Source: Caprimulgus europaeus (Eukaryota > Chordata > Aves > Caprimulgiformes > Caprimulgidae). Taken from it: a stretch of DNA of 64,000 bases. Positions 40,101 through 49,720 of this stretch are shown in pieces (the stretch's first letter is position 1; the number at the start of each line of letters is the position of its first letter). Made by a program: the position numbers and the translations under genes. The notes under the pieces are model-generated. The model had not been told where the DNA came from. It ran no database searches and saw only the letters and a program-made list of their open reading frames with translations. The stretch spans positions 9,241,501-9,305,500 of the forward strand of contig OU015543.1 in the NCBI GenBank assembly GCA_907165065.1, read 5' to 3'.

Positions 40101-43100
40101 AGGCTGGCCCTGGCTTTTCAATGCAGAAAAGTACACAGTTACTGTAAACCCTGTTCTCTTTCTGTAATAATTTTTAGCCAAAAATGGGGGGGTTGTGAAA
40201 GAACTAGGTAAGAAATGTGGTTTGCAGCCTGAAGGGTAAAACTGCTTGGTCTCGGAACAGAAACAGATTCTAACACTGACTGCTGTAGCTGATTACTTCT
40301 TGTGCCATGAGCAAGTGGCCAGGTTGACTCGGGTTACACCTGGGTGTATTCACTGTGAATGAAGACATTGTTAAAGGAGGGAGCAGCAGATGTCCTGGGG
40401 TGCAGGTGCTGCCATTGTGCAGAAGAGAGATGTCAGTGTCTCGTTTCTATTGACAGGTATTCACATTACCCAAGGTGAGTTCCAAACTGAAGCTCAAGCT
40501 GACGGCACTGGAAGGCTGCAGGGTACGAAAGGTGACGGTTGCAAACTTTGGCAGCTGCAAGACTGATGATTACAGTGAAAATGACCTCGCTGTCCTGACT
40601 AACCTGGGAGACATTCAGATCATCTCACTGCCCTTCCTCAAGTTACAGATCCGCTATCCTTGCATCCGCAAAGAGGATGTGAGCGGCATCGCATCCTGCG
40701 TCTTCACCAAATACGGCCAAGGTGAGGTGTGCTATTCCCAGATCATCCACCTTCGTGGTGTGTTTGGGACAATGGAAAGATTGCAGGGCTTAGGGTTTAG
40801 AACTGGCTGTGTATATATGTGACTCTTACATAAATATGTCTATTACATGTTTCTGGACAGTACCAGTTGCCAACAGGTAATTAACAGAAGCAGAAGTGAG
40901 TTTATTCTGTTATTGTTACTGCATGCAGTGGTTTCCAGCTCTCAGGTTGTGTGTACCCCGTAAGTAGCTTCCATCTGGCCAACCTCCCCTTGTCTGGAGT
41001 CAAGAGAGTGGCTCTCTGAGCAGCAGACTGTGGAAATGGCTGCGTTGTGCCCCATATACATGCCTGTTGCTGAACTCAAATTGCAGAACTGGGATCCAGC
41101 ATCCTATGGGTGCTGAAGGTGGATCTCTGCTTTGCAGTTCAGTTTGTACTTCTTTCTGTGGTGCTTTTCCTAAGTGTCACACAGGACAATACCCTTGTGT
41201 CTCAGCATAATCTTAAATTGCCCAGTCTCGAGGCTAACCAGTCCTTGGGCAACTGGGGTAATAGCTCCCTCAATGATTCCTCCTTGTTTAGACAGAGTAA
41301 ATGCCAAACACAGAGGATGCTTAGATATGTTCTTTTTTGGATCACCTGTAGTTCTGTAACTATTCTTGGACTTGAGAATTGCTTATAAATTCCCAATTGT
41401 CTGTAGGTTTCTATCTGATCTCACCATCGGAGTTTGAGAGGTTTTCCCTTTCTACTAAATGGTTGGTGGAGCCTCGGTGTGTTGTGGACATGCCAGAAGT
41501 TACAAGCAACAATCATGTGCACAACAAGTCTGGTGTGGAGAATGCTGCAAGAAAATCCAGGTGAAGTTTGTGAAGCTCTTGCACACTAACTGTGTTGTGA
41601 GTGGTGAGATCTACTTGACTGTTTTCAACAAAGTTTTGTATTTTATAGAGAATATTGTCTTTAAAAAAAAAAAACCAACCAAAAACCAACAACTTAGAGG
41701 CCTTTGAGTCTTTGTTAGCAACATTCCGAGATGGATTCTCATGAGGAAATGTCACCTTCTCCCTGGTGGTTTTCCTATTTGCAGTGCAGCTGGTGGGACA
41801 AAGCAGTAAAGCACTGGAATTGGTATCCCTCAGCTAGAGTCATAAACTGAGCTCTGGGTTGCTGCCCTTGTTCCCTAATGATGTGTCTGACTGATGCCTT
41901 GCTCTTGCGTGCTTCAGGGGCTGTGTGTTACTGATGAGGCCGAACTGTTGCCCTGGGAAGGGAAATCCAATGTTCCTCCTCTCCTCTTGGAACATCAGCA
42001 AATAACAGATCTGGAGATCCTGTAGGAATTTTATTCCAAAAGTTAAGAAATATTCTCTGGTACCTGCAGACTTCTGCAGCACCAACATGTGATGAAGCCC
42101 TTCCTACATTCTTGCTCGACAAACCATTTAGTTACCACGCAGTGGAGCTTCTTGTAGCTGCCAAGACTGTGCATTAATTCTCTGCACTTTCAGGCCTCAG
42201 AGTCAGTGATTGTTTTCTGCCTCCTTTCCTTTTTCTAGGGCATCAGGAAGGGGTTTGGGTGACTATGGAGAAGATGGTAAGCAAACAATCATTGTACTAA
42301 ATGTAGCATGATGATGTGTAAACCTGAAACATCTTTCCTCTTGCTAGAGTTGGTATTGTCTACCTAAGAAAAGGGAAAATGAGGTGGGACACAAGGGAAA
42401 CATTGTGACCTGCTTGAACACAGTTGCTAGCTCTGAATTATGTTGCGTGTGGCAAGATTGCCTTGAAAGGATAGAAAGTAGTTTCTGCTGGAAGGAGGAG
42501 GCTTGTGGGAAGATAAAGTCTGAAATTACAGATGAGATCTTCTGTTAGCCAAACTAGTATTGCTGGAAAATAACAGTTCAGTATGTGAGAGGCTTTAAGG
42601 ATTAGTTGTGAAGCATTCAGTAAAGTCAAAAGGTACTTAACACGAGGGGAAAAAAATCCAGTTCAATTGTGGATTTCCAGATCGGCACATGTGTCATGAA
42701 AAGGGGAAAATATTATTAGGTAAAAGCTTTTTTCCTACTCTTTTTTAGAAAGGAAGTCTGGGAGGCTGATGGAACATGCCTTACTCAATGACGAAAGTGA
42801 GTGAGATGAAGTCTTGCTACTGACAGGGCCTTTCTGGGTGGGAGAAGAAGAAAGCTGCTGAGAATTTTGTGGATTCCAGTCCTCAGTTCCAAGGGATCTG
42901 CAATTACACAAGACTGGTAGAAATACTGGGTTTTCTTGAATTGGTAGAAGTGAGGGGTTGGACAGATAGTCATGCCCTCAGGCAGGGGCTGTTCTACACA
43001 GCTGCATTCACTGCTGTGATAAGAGAAGGATCTTCACTTTCCAATAGGACCTGTGTAAAATGACAACTGGAACAGCCAGTTCCCTTGGGGCTCTGGTGCA

Positions 43101-45056
43101 CTGCAACTGGCCACATCTCCTCTGGCCCATGTGTGCTTTATGCCAGTACTTTTATGCCTTCTTACTGTTCAGTAAAATCGTGGTACTGTTGAAGAGGCAG
43201 TGATAGTGTAGGTCTGACCTCTGCCGTGGGAGGCAGGTTTTAAAGGCTGTTAAGCAGCGATGGGGGATGTGGAATGTGGCTAGGCTGCTGCCTGAAAGCA
43301 AATCTCCACTGGTTTGGCTCACTGCTTTAACCCTCTGCTTTCCAGAAGTCCTGAAGGAGATCCAGAGTACTCTGGAAGGGGGCAGAGGGTGAGTATGGAC
43401 CAACTTCTGTTCTTAATGGGCGGGGCTGGCAAGGGAGGGCATTTCTAGTTGAAAGCAGGGGAATGCCCAACATGATGGCGAGGATCCTGGTGCTGGAATC
43501 TGGTCACGTATGTGCCCCACAAACTACCAAAGGGCAATAGTAAGCGAGAGGCAGGTTCTCTTTCACATGTTGACCCGTGACCTTTTTTTATGAATAATGC
43601 TTTGTCTCTTTCTCTCCGAAAAGCAGGAGAGATCCCATTCCCACATCCCAAAGGAACAGGACTCTGAGTGTTCGCATACAGGTTTCTATTCGTGTCAACC
43701 CATACTGATCTAAGGGCAGGCCACAGGGGCTTAGTTGGTCGAGGATGGAACTCTGGAGTTGTAATCCTGGCTTGACACTGTCACTTGGACATGTTCAGTA
43801 TCTCTGCTCCCATTCTGTCTATACAATAAAGCTAAGCTACCACCATGGCTGCGGGGCTTTATCTTGTCTCCCTAGAATACTGATGTTCAGGTGACAGGGG
43901 CTACGGAAGTGCAGACAAAGGACTGTTTGCCACGGATGCAGGAAGCTTGGTGGGATTGGTAACTGCTGGTGTGTAAGGATAGGTGACTGCCTGACACGCT
44001 CTGCTCTGCGCACTTCCTCTGGACACTACCTAATCCTGGTCTTCTGTCAGCAGCTGGGAGTGGATGGGATGACACTGCATTGCAATCATGAATCTCTTCT
44101 TGTGTCATTGCAGGAGCTATGCAGAAAGAAATTTGGCAAGAAGTCCGTTAGGACATGGACTAAGTAATGGAGGAGGTAGGTGAGGCTAAAGATATTTCAG
44201 ACCCAGTGTAGTAGAAAAGCAGAAAGTAGAATGAAGTTTCTTGATAAAATTCAGCTTATTTAAATTGTTTGTGATAGATGCAGAACTCTGGAATTTTCAG
44301 GATGAGAATCTGCTGGCTGAGTGATGTCCTAGCCCTGTGTTCAGCACCTTATGTGCCACATGAGTAAATATGCTGCACCAGCTTTAAAGGAAGAGCTAAA
44401 AATCATAGAATCCCAGACTGGTTTGGGTTGGAAAGGACCTTAAAGCTCATCCAGTTCCAACCCCCCTGCCATCAGCAGGGACACCTTCCACCAGACCAGG
44501 TTGCTCAAAGCCTCATCCAACCTGGCTGAGAACACTTCCAGGGAGGAGCAGCCACAGCTTCTCTGGGCAACCTGGGCCAGTGTCTCGCCACCCTCGCAGG
44601 AAAGAATTTCTTCCTAATATCTCATCTAAACCTCCCCTCTTCCAGTTTAGAGCCATTTCCCCTTGTTCTGTCATTAACTGCCCTTATAAAATGTCCCTCC
44701 CCAGCTTTCTTGTAGCCCCTTCAGATATTTGAAAGGCTTAAGATCTCCCTGGAGCCTTCTCTTCTCCAGGCTGAACAGCCCAAACTCTCTCAGCCTGTCC
44801 TTGTAGGAGAGGTGCTCCAGCCCTTGGATCGTCCTTGTGGCCTCCTCTAGACTCGTTCTAACTGGTCCATGTTGTTCTTGTGTTGGGGGCTTCAATCCTT
44901 TGAGGGCTCCTGCCTAACTCTTACCCTTACCATAAAGCAAGCTGGAGAGCTCCTAACAATAATCTTTTGAGTATATCAACTCATTAGCTCTCATTAGCTC
45001 TCAACTTCTGTTTTCTAAATATGGCTTTTGCATTCTTTTATCCCAAAGCAGACTGA
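19112..45056 (+). CDS. LLGL2: LLGL2, Scribble-module cell polarity protein (Lgl2)
   Basis: Lgl2 marks the basolateral cortex of epithelial cells, is excluded from the apical side by aPKC phosphorylation, and is built of two WD40 beta-propellers. Coding exons: 19112-19186, 25504-25601, 26600-26681, 27943-28058, 28661-28819, 29631-29793, 29965-30097, 30898-30952, 31148-31302, 34671-34888, 35382-35449, 36461-36614, 36722-36826, 37101-37393, 37632-37785, 38063-38213, 38908-39024, 39543-39709, 40457-40721, 41407-41560, 42239-42276, 42749-42796, 43346-43388, 44114-44175, 45049-45056. All are GT-AG with matching phases. The sum is 3081 nt: 1026 residues plus stop, against about 1020 in human. The start matches human (MRRFLRPGHDP... 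versus [11 protein letters not shown]...). Long blocks are nearly identical, e.g. [15 protein letters not shown] and [20 protein letters not shown]. Nothing suggests a pseudogene. Confidence 0.97.
19187..25503 (+). other. LLGL2: LLGL2 intron 2, no internal feature recognised
   Basis: This 6.3 kb AT-rich intron has many T-runs (for example 20761-20774). I saw no repeat family, RNA gene or additional exon. Open frames stay below 140 codons and lack homology. Confidence 0.7.
25504..31302 (+). other. LLGL2: LLGL2 exons 3-10: first beta-propeller and LLGL domain
   Basis: Eight exons encode residues 26 to about 345. Motifs include [51 protein letters not shown] (a WD-like blade), [55 protein letters not shown] and [20 protein letters not shown]. 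The last is in the region defining the LLGL family domain. The Trp-Asp pairs at blade ends are visible as LHLWS and ILWDL. The donor of exon 3 (25601|25602, GTATTC) is weaker than its neighbours. Confidence 0.93.
31303..34670 (+). other. LLGL2: LLGL2 intron 10 (3.4 kb)
   Basis: This is the largest intron in the 3' half of the gene, between the exons ending FSSEPTA and beginning [15 protein letters not shown]. It holds a short CR1 tail remnant near 31.44 kb and is otherwise plain AT-rich sequence. Confidence 0.7.
31440..31484 (-). mobile_element. Short CR1 3'-tail remnant, - orientation
   Basis: The segment 'tcatagaattatttaggtta' followed by 'gaaaagacccttaagattga' resembles the reverse complement of the CR1 3' end (compare 'tcatagaatcccagactgg ... 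ggaaaggaccttaaag' at 44.4 kb). Only about 45 nt can be recognised, so it is either a very short insertion or the surviving end of an old one. Confidence 0.6.
34671..37393 (+). other. LLGL2: LLGL2 exons 11-15: end of first and start of second propeller
   Basis: Five exons (34671-34888, 35382-35449, 36461-36614, 36722-36826, 37101-37393) encode about residues 345-624. This is the most conserved part: [55 protein letters not shown] (a textbook WD blade split by an intron), [45 protein letters not shown] and [20 protein letters not shown]. Phases join throughout. Confidence 0.95.
36229..36305 (+). repeat. A-rich low-complexity tract
   Basis: About 75 nt consist almost only of A and C (A-runs separated by 'caaaac', 'cccc' and 'caaacaac') within LLGL2 intron 12. 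It could be the tail of a decayed retroposon or a simple-sequence expansion; no retroposon body was recognised 5' of it. Confidence 0.8.
37632..37785 (+). CDS. LLGL2: LLGL2 exon 16: aPKC-phosphorylated polybasic segment
   Basis: The exon encodes residues 625-676, including [20 protein letters not shown] followed by [10 protein letters not shown]. In the Lgl family this polybasic loop binds acidic phospholipids, and atypical PKC phosphorylates its serines to release the protein from the apical cortex. Counting codons from the predicted start puts the three spaced serines at 645, 649 and 653, the same numbers used for human LLGL2 as I recall them. That supports both the start codon and the upstream exon set. 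The donor is GAG|GTGAGA. Confidence 0.95.
38063..41560 (+). other. LLGL2: LLGL2 exons 17-21: second propeller
   Basis: Five exons (38063-38213, 38908-39024, 39543-39709, 40457-40721, 41407-41560) encode [112 protein letters not shown] and [18 protein letters not shown]. The 5' part of exon 17 ([15 protein letters not shown]) is a spacer that differs clearly from the human residues there, while what follows is nearly invariant. Exon 20 has a full donor consensus inside it, 18 nt after its acceptor. Confidence 0.94.
42239..45056 (+). other. LLGL2: LLGL2 exons 22-26: variable C-terminal tail
   Basis: Five very short coding pieces (42239-42276, 42749-42796, 43346-43388, 44114-44175, 45049-45056) encode [54 protein letters not shown] and LSNGGAD-stop. 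Human ends in a comparable way ([28 protein letters not shown]), which fixes the exon order. Only 8 coding nucleotides lie in the last exon. Its acceptor is a tandem AAGCAG, so the end may be GGAD or GGD. Confidence 0.88.
44401..44898 (-). mobile_element. CR1 LINE fragment (3' end), - orientation
   Basis: This CR1 copy in the last LLGL2 intron is read on the - strand. On the + strand it begins with the reversed CR1 tail ('aatcatagaatcccagactg', then 'gttggaaaggaccttaaagc') and continues through 'aatttcttcctaatatctca' and 'tctccaggctgaacagccca'. The reverse complement matches the + strand CR1 at 3.64-4.05 kb over most of its length. Right edge approximate. Confidence 0.94.
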
Positions 45057-45395
45057 CCAGAATTCATCACGGACTTTCTGGCATTGGATTGAGTGCCATA
45101 ACACTACTGATTGGGCAAACCGTCCCTGGGGAGAGAGGGCAGCACCGCTCCCTGCATCGCAGGCTCGTGAGCCGCAGCCTGCACGCGTGTGCGTGCCTGC
45201 CTCTGCCTCCCCTTTCAGTGCCTCATTAGAGACATCTCCTCTTGGAGCCCGCCTTGCGTTAGGACAGAAGTGGATCGCCAGGTCTGATGCACCACAAGCC
45301 TCTGAGTACATCTAACTTTTAAATGTTTGCACATTTCTCTTTTCTACTGGGCTGGGTTTTAAATTATAAATGTTACTGCCTTGGTGCAGGATTTT

Positions 45396-45401
45396 AATAA
45401 A
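45396..45401 (+). terminator. LLGL2: Proximal AATAAA of LLGL2
   Basis: AATAAA in 'attttaataaacgcacactg' lies about 340 nt after the stop codon. It is followed by T-rich sequence near 45435 ('attttttttgtac'). Confidence 0.65.
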
Positions 45402-45715
45402 CGCACACTGTTACCTCCAACTGGTTTAAAATTATTTTTTTTGTACAATTTTTAAAAATCCTATAGGTATTTCAGTTTTAACAGAAACATTTTAGAAATT
45501 TACTTTAAAAAAAAAAAAAACTTTAAATAATATATGCTAGATTCCTGTGACTGCTGTATGTGGTATCTGAATGAATAATTTTGGTTTTTGTTTGTTATGG
45601 TACTGTTAACTGGCTTCATGGATTTGGGTAGAATCTATTTTTGTAGCCATTCAAATTGGAGAAAAACTAATTGAACTTGATTTTTGTTTCAACACTACAT
45701 TGCTCTTTTTTTGAA

Positions 45716-45721
45716 AATAAA
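45716..45721 (+). terminator. LLGL2: Distal AATAAA of LLGL2
   Basis: AATAAA in 'gaaaataaaactctg' is followed by 'ttgccttttgtgatccttgt', a good GT- and T-rich downstream element. It is the last hexamer before sequence character changes, so it is the likelier main site. Confidence 0.65.
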
Positions 45722-45745
45722 ACTCTGAATTGCCTTTTGTGATCC

Positions 45746-48700
45746 TTGTCTGCTATCATATCTGTTCTTTCCATCAGTAGCTTCTTTCACATTGGCGACA
45801 GGCTCGTGCTCACTTACCCCTTGGAGAAGGTGGAGCTGTTCCCCTCTGAGCTCTAGAGGTGAAGAGCACTCCTGGAGATTGTGGCCTCCTTAAGCAAGGT
45901 GCTGATCTGGAGAAGACACATGTGGCAAGCAAACTGATTGCATCACTGCCCTGAGATCCATACATTGTGTTGCCAGGAAAAGGCACTGGTTCAGATTTAG
46001 TCCCCGAAAGGTCGTCTGCTGGCTTGTCCTGAAATAACTCGGGTGATAGCGTACCGAGGGGAGAAACAGTTCATCTGGCAATGCCACTGTACTGGTCAGC
46101 CAACGGATTTTGAACTGAAATCGGTGGGATTCTGTGTAGAGCAGTTTGGTACTCTTCAAAATTTTGGTTCCTTTGTCCCTAACCTAACACCACTTTCTTC
46201 TTTTCAGCTAAGAAAAAGAAGAGTATTCTCCAATTTCTTTCCTGTAACTTGCTTGAAGCACTATGAGAGTGAGTGAGAAAGAACTAAATTCTCCCAGACT
46301 GGGTGCTGAGCTGCCACCCATGGCATGCTTTGGAAACCCCTCCTTGGAAGCCCTCTTGTTTCAGGCTCTGTTTTTATCTTCCTGAGCAAGGTGAAGGGAT
46401 CCTTTCTGTCCTAGAGTACTAAGGTGACACTTTCTATTCTGCAGGGAGTATGGTTGCAGAATTGCTGTTGCTCAGGTGATGTTTCAGGCCCACTTCCTTC
46501 TAAAAGGATTAGTATATCCTTTGAGACCTAATTTACTGCTAACAAGGTTTTAGAGAGCCTTCTCTCCTACTCAGCATGGTCTGACCAACTAGTTTCCATT
46601 TCCTTATTTCTACTAGCTTCATTATTTCCTTTTTCCTCTTGCTGCAGGATTGAGGCTAACAGAAAGGTGGCCTGCTGTTTTCCGCCTCTTGTGCCAGGCA
46701 CTGCTGCAAATTTACAGGAAGTTACAGATTAATCAGCAGCTTCTGAGCTGGTGTGATCCTGTGTGTATGTATCATCTTGGCATACCCAGCTGCTTCTTTC
46801 TGCTCCTTGCAAATACACTGATTATAATGCCTTTTCCGAGTATTTTGTTTGCTGGCAGGCTTGGGGTAGGTGATATGGCAGTCCTGCTCAGAAAGGGTTA
46901 AAGCAGTTTGTAACTTCTCCTCATTTTCACACATATAACTTGAAAAATCCAGTAGGTCCAATGAAAGATTTAGACAAGTCACAAAAATGCTGTCATCATT
47001 TGTACACCTTAAAATAAATTTAGATTTAAAAACAAAACAACTTGTTATTTAAATCACAAGCCAGACTGCTAATGGGATTGAGTAGTTTAGGATGCGTGCT
47101 GATAAACAGCAGATTTTTCCTAGCAGTGCTTTGGACTCTGCAGCTGAAGTAAGCTTCTTGGCTTATTGTTTTGAGCAGAGTCATTGAGTCTTTTTAGAGC
47201 TGCCATTCCTAAAATACAGGAGAAATAGCAAAAGGACAGAGCAGGGGAAGGCTGGAACTCATGTGTTGTGCTTTCAATTATCTCCTGAGCTGAGCAGGAG
47301 AGGATAGAAATGGTCATGACATTCAAAACTAGGGTGTATTTTTTGTGTTGTCAGAAAACCACTAGCAAGTAAAATCAGTGATGGGATGAGATGTCCATGA
47401 AGGATGGAGTCTTCAATGAATGTCTGTAAGCAGCTTTTTAATGTAATGGCAGGGAAAAAATTCCTTCTGCATCTCCTTTTCAGGAATTGTCTTCTGAGTC
47501 TTGCCATTGCCCTTCGCCTGCCCATCAGCTGACAGCAATAATAATAGCCTGTTCCTGACCACAGGATTCAGCTGTTGCCAAACTCCTTGAGTTTTGTGTG
47601 TACCTCTACTTTTCACTTGAACTCCCCTTGTCTGGGATCTGATAGAAGCTTGCTGTCTCCAAGAGCTAATGTTTAATGCTTGGAAGCACTCTGAGGGCTC
47701 GTTGGCCCTTATTAACGTTACTGCCAGTCAGGCTTTGGCAGCGCTCTCCTCTTCTCCTGCTTTATGCAGTCTCATTGGGGTCTGGCACTGTGAACTGCCC
47801 CTTCACTGCAGGAGCTGAGCTGCTGTGAACACTGGCTGCCAGTGCTTGAAAAAATCCTTTCTTACAGGCACGCTGGCAGCCTGTTCCCTAACCCTTGCAG
47901 ACCTGTTTCACTGCAGAGGGGAAAGTCTTGGATCACAACTAAAGAACAGTCCATATTTTCCACATCTGAATACACATACTGGGTACCTAATATGGGATGC
48001 TGTTTTATAGTGGCCTGAGTTTTAGGTCAAATGCTTTCTTGTAATGGAAGCTCTTTTACAGGGTTGTGTTATTTGGTGCCAAAATTCTCTAGTCCCAGAA
48101 AAACTTGGCCTGGGGCTCTTTTTTTTTTCTTTCTCCTCCCCCGAAGCAATACAAGCTTTCCTTGGATATTTAGCAACTGAACATTTGCTGAATTTGTCTA
48201 ACAATTCTATTAGAAGAACATAATGTTGGAAGGAAAAGTACTTTTCATCTTAGTTGTAGGGCCTGAGGCCTGTTTGGTTAGTGAGAGAATGATTATTTTT
48301 TTTATAGCTTAATTGGTCTGTTTCTTAGAATATGGTTTGTATCTGTTGCAGCTAGAATGAATATATGCCTGGACTGTAGCCCTAAATTCAGCCTGCAAAG
48401 CATGTCACTGCCTATGTGGCCTCCTGAACTGGGATGTCTTTAATAAGAGCAGGACTGGGATCTCGTGTTGAATTGGCATAGCTGAAGAATGAGACACTTT
48501 AGTGGAAGTTTTCTTCTAAAGCCCAACAGTCCTTGCTAAGCCACATTATTTGACTTGGTGATCTCAAGCAAAGGCCAAGGTTTCATTGCAACTGTAGCTG
48601 ATGCCTTGAGGTAAGCCAGGTGGAGAAGAATGATTCCTTCAACAGCTGCCACAAGCCCTTGGTCACAGAAAACTCGATGCCTTCACTAACTGCTGCAAAC

Positions 48701-49240
48701 CCCAAGTACTTGGATTATTTCCATGAATCACATTGACCTCTTCCTCCAATATGAAGATGATGATGATGGGGGTGTTTGACAAGCTTTCTAGCTGAGGTAC
48801 AACTTACAAAAAGGAGCAACAAAACCCTGTGTGAAGCGGCTGCTGTAGCAGTAGGATGGCCCTCAAGATCATCCTGCTGCTGATTAATTAGTTCCAACTG
48901 TTGCCTGGGTGGTAATGCTCCCTCTCAAGCAGAGTCCTTGCCAAACATGCTGGGGTGGTGGTTTCTGGTTGAGGAAGGACCTTTTCTTCATGCTGTGCCT
49001 GTGGAGATGGGTCCACTGAGGTGGCCTGGCTTTCTCTGGTTGCAAGCTCTGTCATGATAATAGTAAATGGTTGTGAGGAAAGGGGATGTTTTCTCCACTT
49101 AACTGTTTTATCCTTTAGTTAGTCTTCTCCACAGCATGGGAAGTAAATGTCTGACGTAATTAAATGCTCTCCTCGGTGCAAGTAGTCATCTTCCACTGGC
49201 CGGCTGTGTGCAGCTGCAAGACTGCATAGGTGTATGGGTG
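45746..49240. other. LLGL2-MYO15B intergenic region, left part
   Basis: About 3.5 kb of ordinary AT-rich sequence. Open frames on both strands stay below 90 codons and show no recognisable protein; no repeat family or RNA gene was identified. Confidence 0.65.
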
Positions 49241-49448
49241 AGGAAGGAGGGCTGGGGCCACCCTGGGTGTCAGCAGAGAGGGGTGAGGTTCTTCCCTTCT
49301 TGTCTGGGTGCTCCACAGCCTCCTGTGAGGTAAGTCTTCGTGGTCTTTTTATGCTTCCAGTCACTATGGCCTCTGCTCAGAGATGTGTTTCCCGAGTGGG
49401 AGCGCTGAACCTGCCCTCTCACGGCGCTTGCAGGGTCTCAGCCCTCAC

Positions 49449-49626
49449 CTGGTGTTTCTCCGCCGAGCTGTGACAGCCATGAGGTAGAGCTGTGCTTATG
49501 GAAAACACTTCCCGGCAGTGCTGCCACCCTCAGCGGCAGCTCTGCCCTCCCCTCAGCGGCAGCCGCCGCCTTTTCCCGCCCTTTTTGCCCCGAGTCGCGG
49601 TGGCGGCTGAGGGCGCCGTCCGCCAT
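49449..49626 (-). other. Candidate first coding exon on the - strand (speculative)
   Basis: From the - strand ATG at 49626, in strong context (GCCATGG), 59 codons are open (MADGALSRHRDSGQKG..., with a run of five Ala). They reach a near-perfect splice donor, CACCAG|GTGAGG, at 49449|49448. The frame itself closes soon after the donor. I did not recognise the protein and found no second exon whose phase fits; the nearby open frame at 49119-49364 has the wrong phase when its acceptor-like site at 49323 is used. Composition bias alone could explain the open frame. Confidence 0.2.
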
Positions 49627-49720
49627 GGCCGCTCCTGTCAGGCAGCTCAGCGCGGGGCTGTGGACGTGCCCTCAGGGCCCGTCACTGCCGCCTCTCGGGA
49701 TACGCCACTGAAAAGTTTCT
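49490..49720. promoter_or_regulatory. Isolated CpG-rich, promoter-like patch
   Basis: A sharply bounded GC- and CpG-rich stretch lies in otherwise AT-rich DNA. It contains an E2F-type site TTTCCCGCC (49572-49580), a duplicated 'cctcagcggcagc' (49528-49540 and 49551-49563), and a palindromic GCCATGGC (49623-49630) that gives an ATG with GCC before it and G after it on both strands. No known gene begins here. It may be a promoter of an unannotated transcript, an alternative start for MYO15B, or a CpG enhancer. Confidence 0.45.

Larger units (their letters stand above)
45057..45745 (+). other. LLGL2: LLGL2 3' untranslated region
   Basis: The sequence after the LLGL2 stop is first moderately GC-rich (45120-45300), then strongly AT-rich with A and T runs. 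It has two canonical polyadenylation hexamers, giving 3' UTRs of roughly 0.36 or 0.69 kb. The open frame over 45028-45315 has no homology. Confidence 0.7.

Noticed and set aside
44981-45000. Tandem 10-mer 'tcattagctc' twice before the last LLGL2 exon
   Set aside because: Two short copies only, and no relation to the splice signals.
49119-49364. 81-codon - strand frame next to the CpG patch as a second exon of an unknown gene
   Set aside because: Using its acceptor-like site, the phase does not match the candidate first exon ending at 49449 and a stop follows soon. The polypyrimidine tract is poor, and the same bases form a good + strand donor instead.
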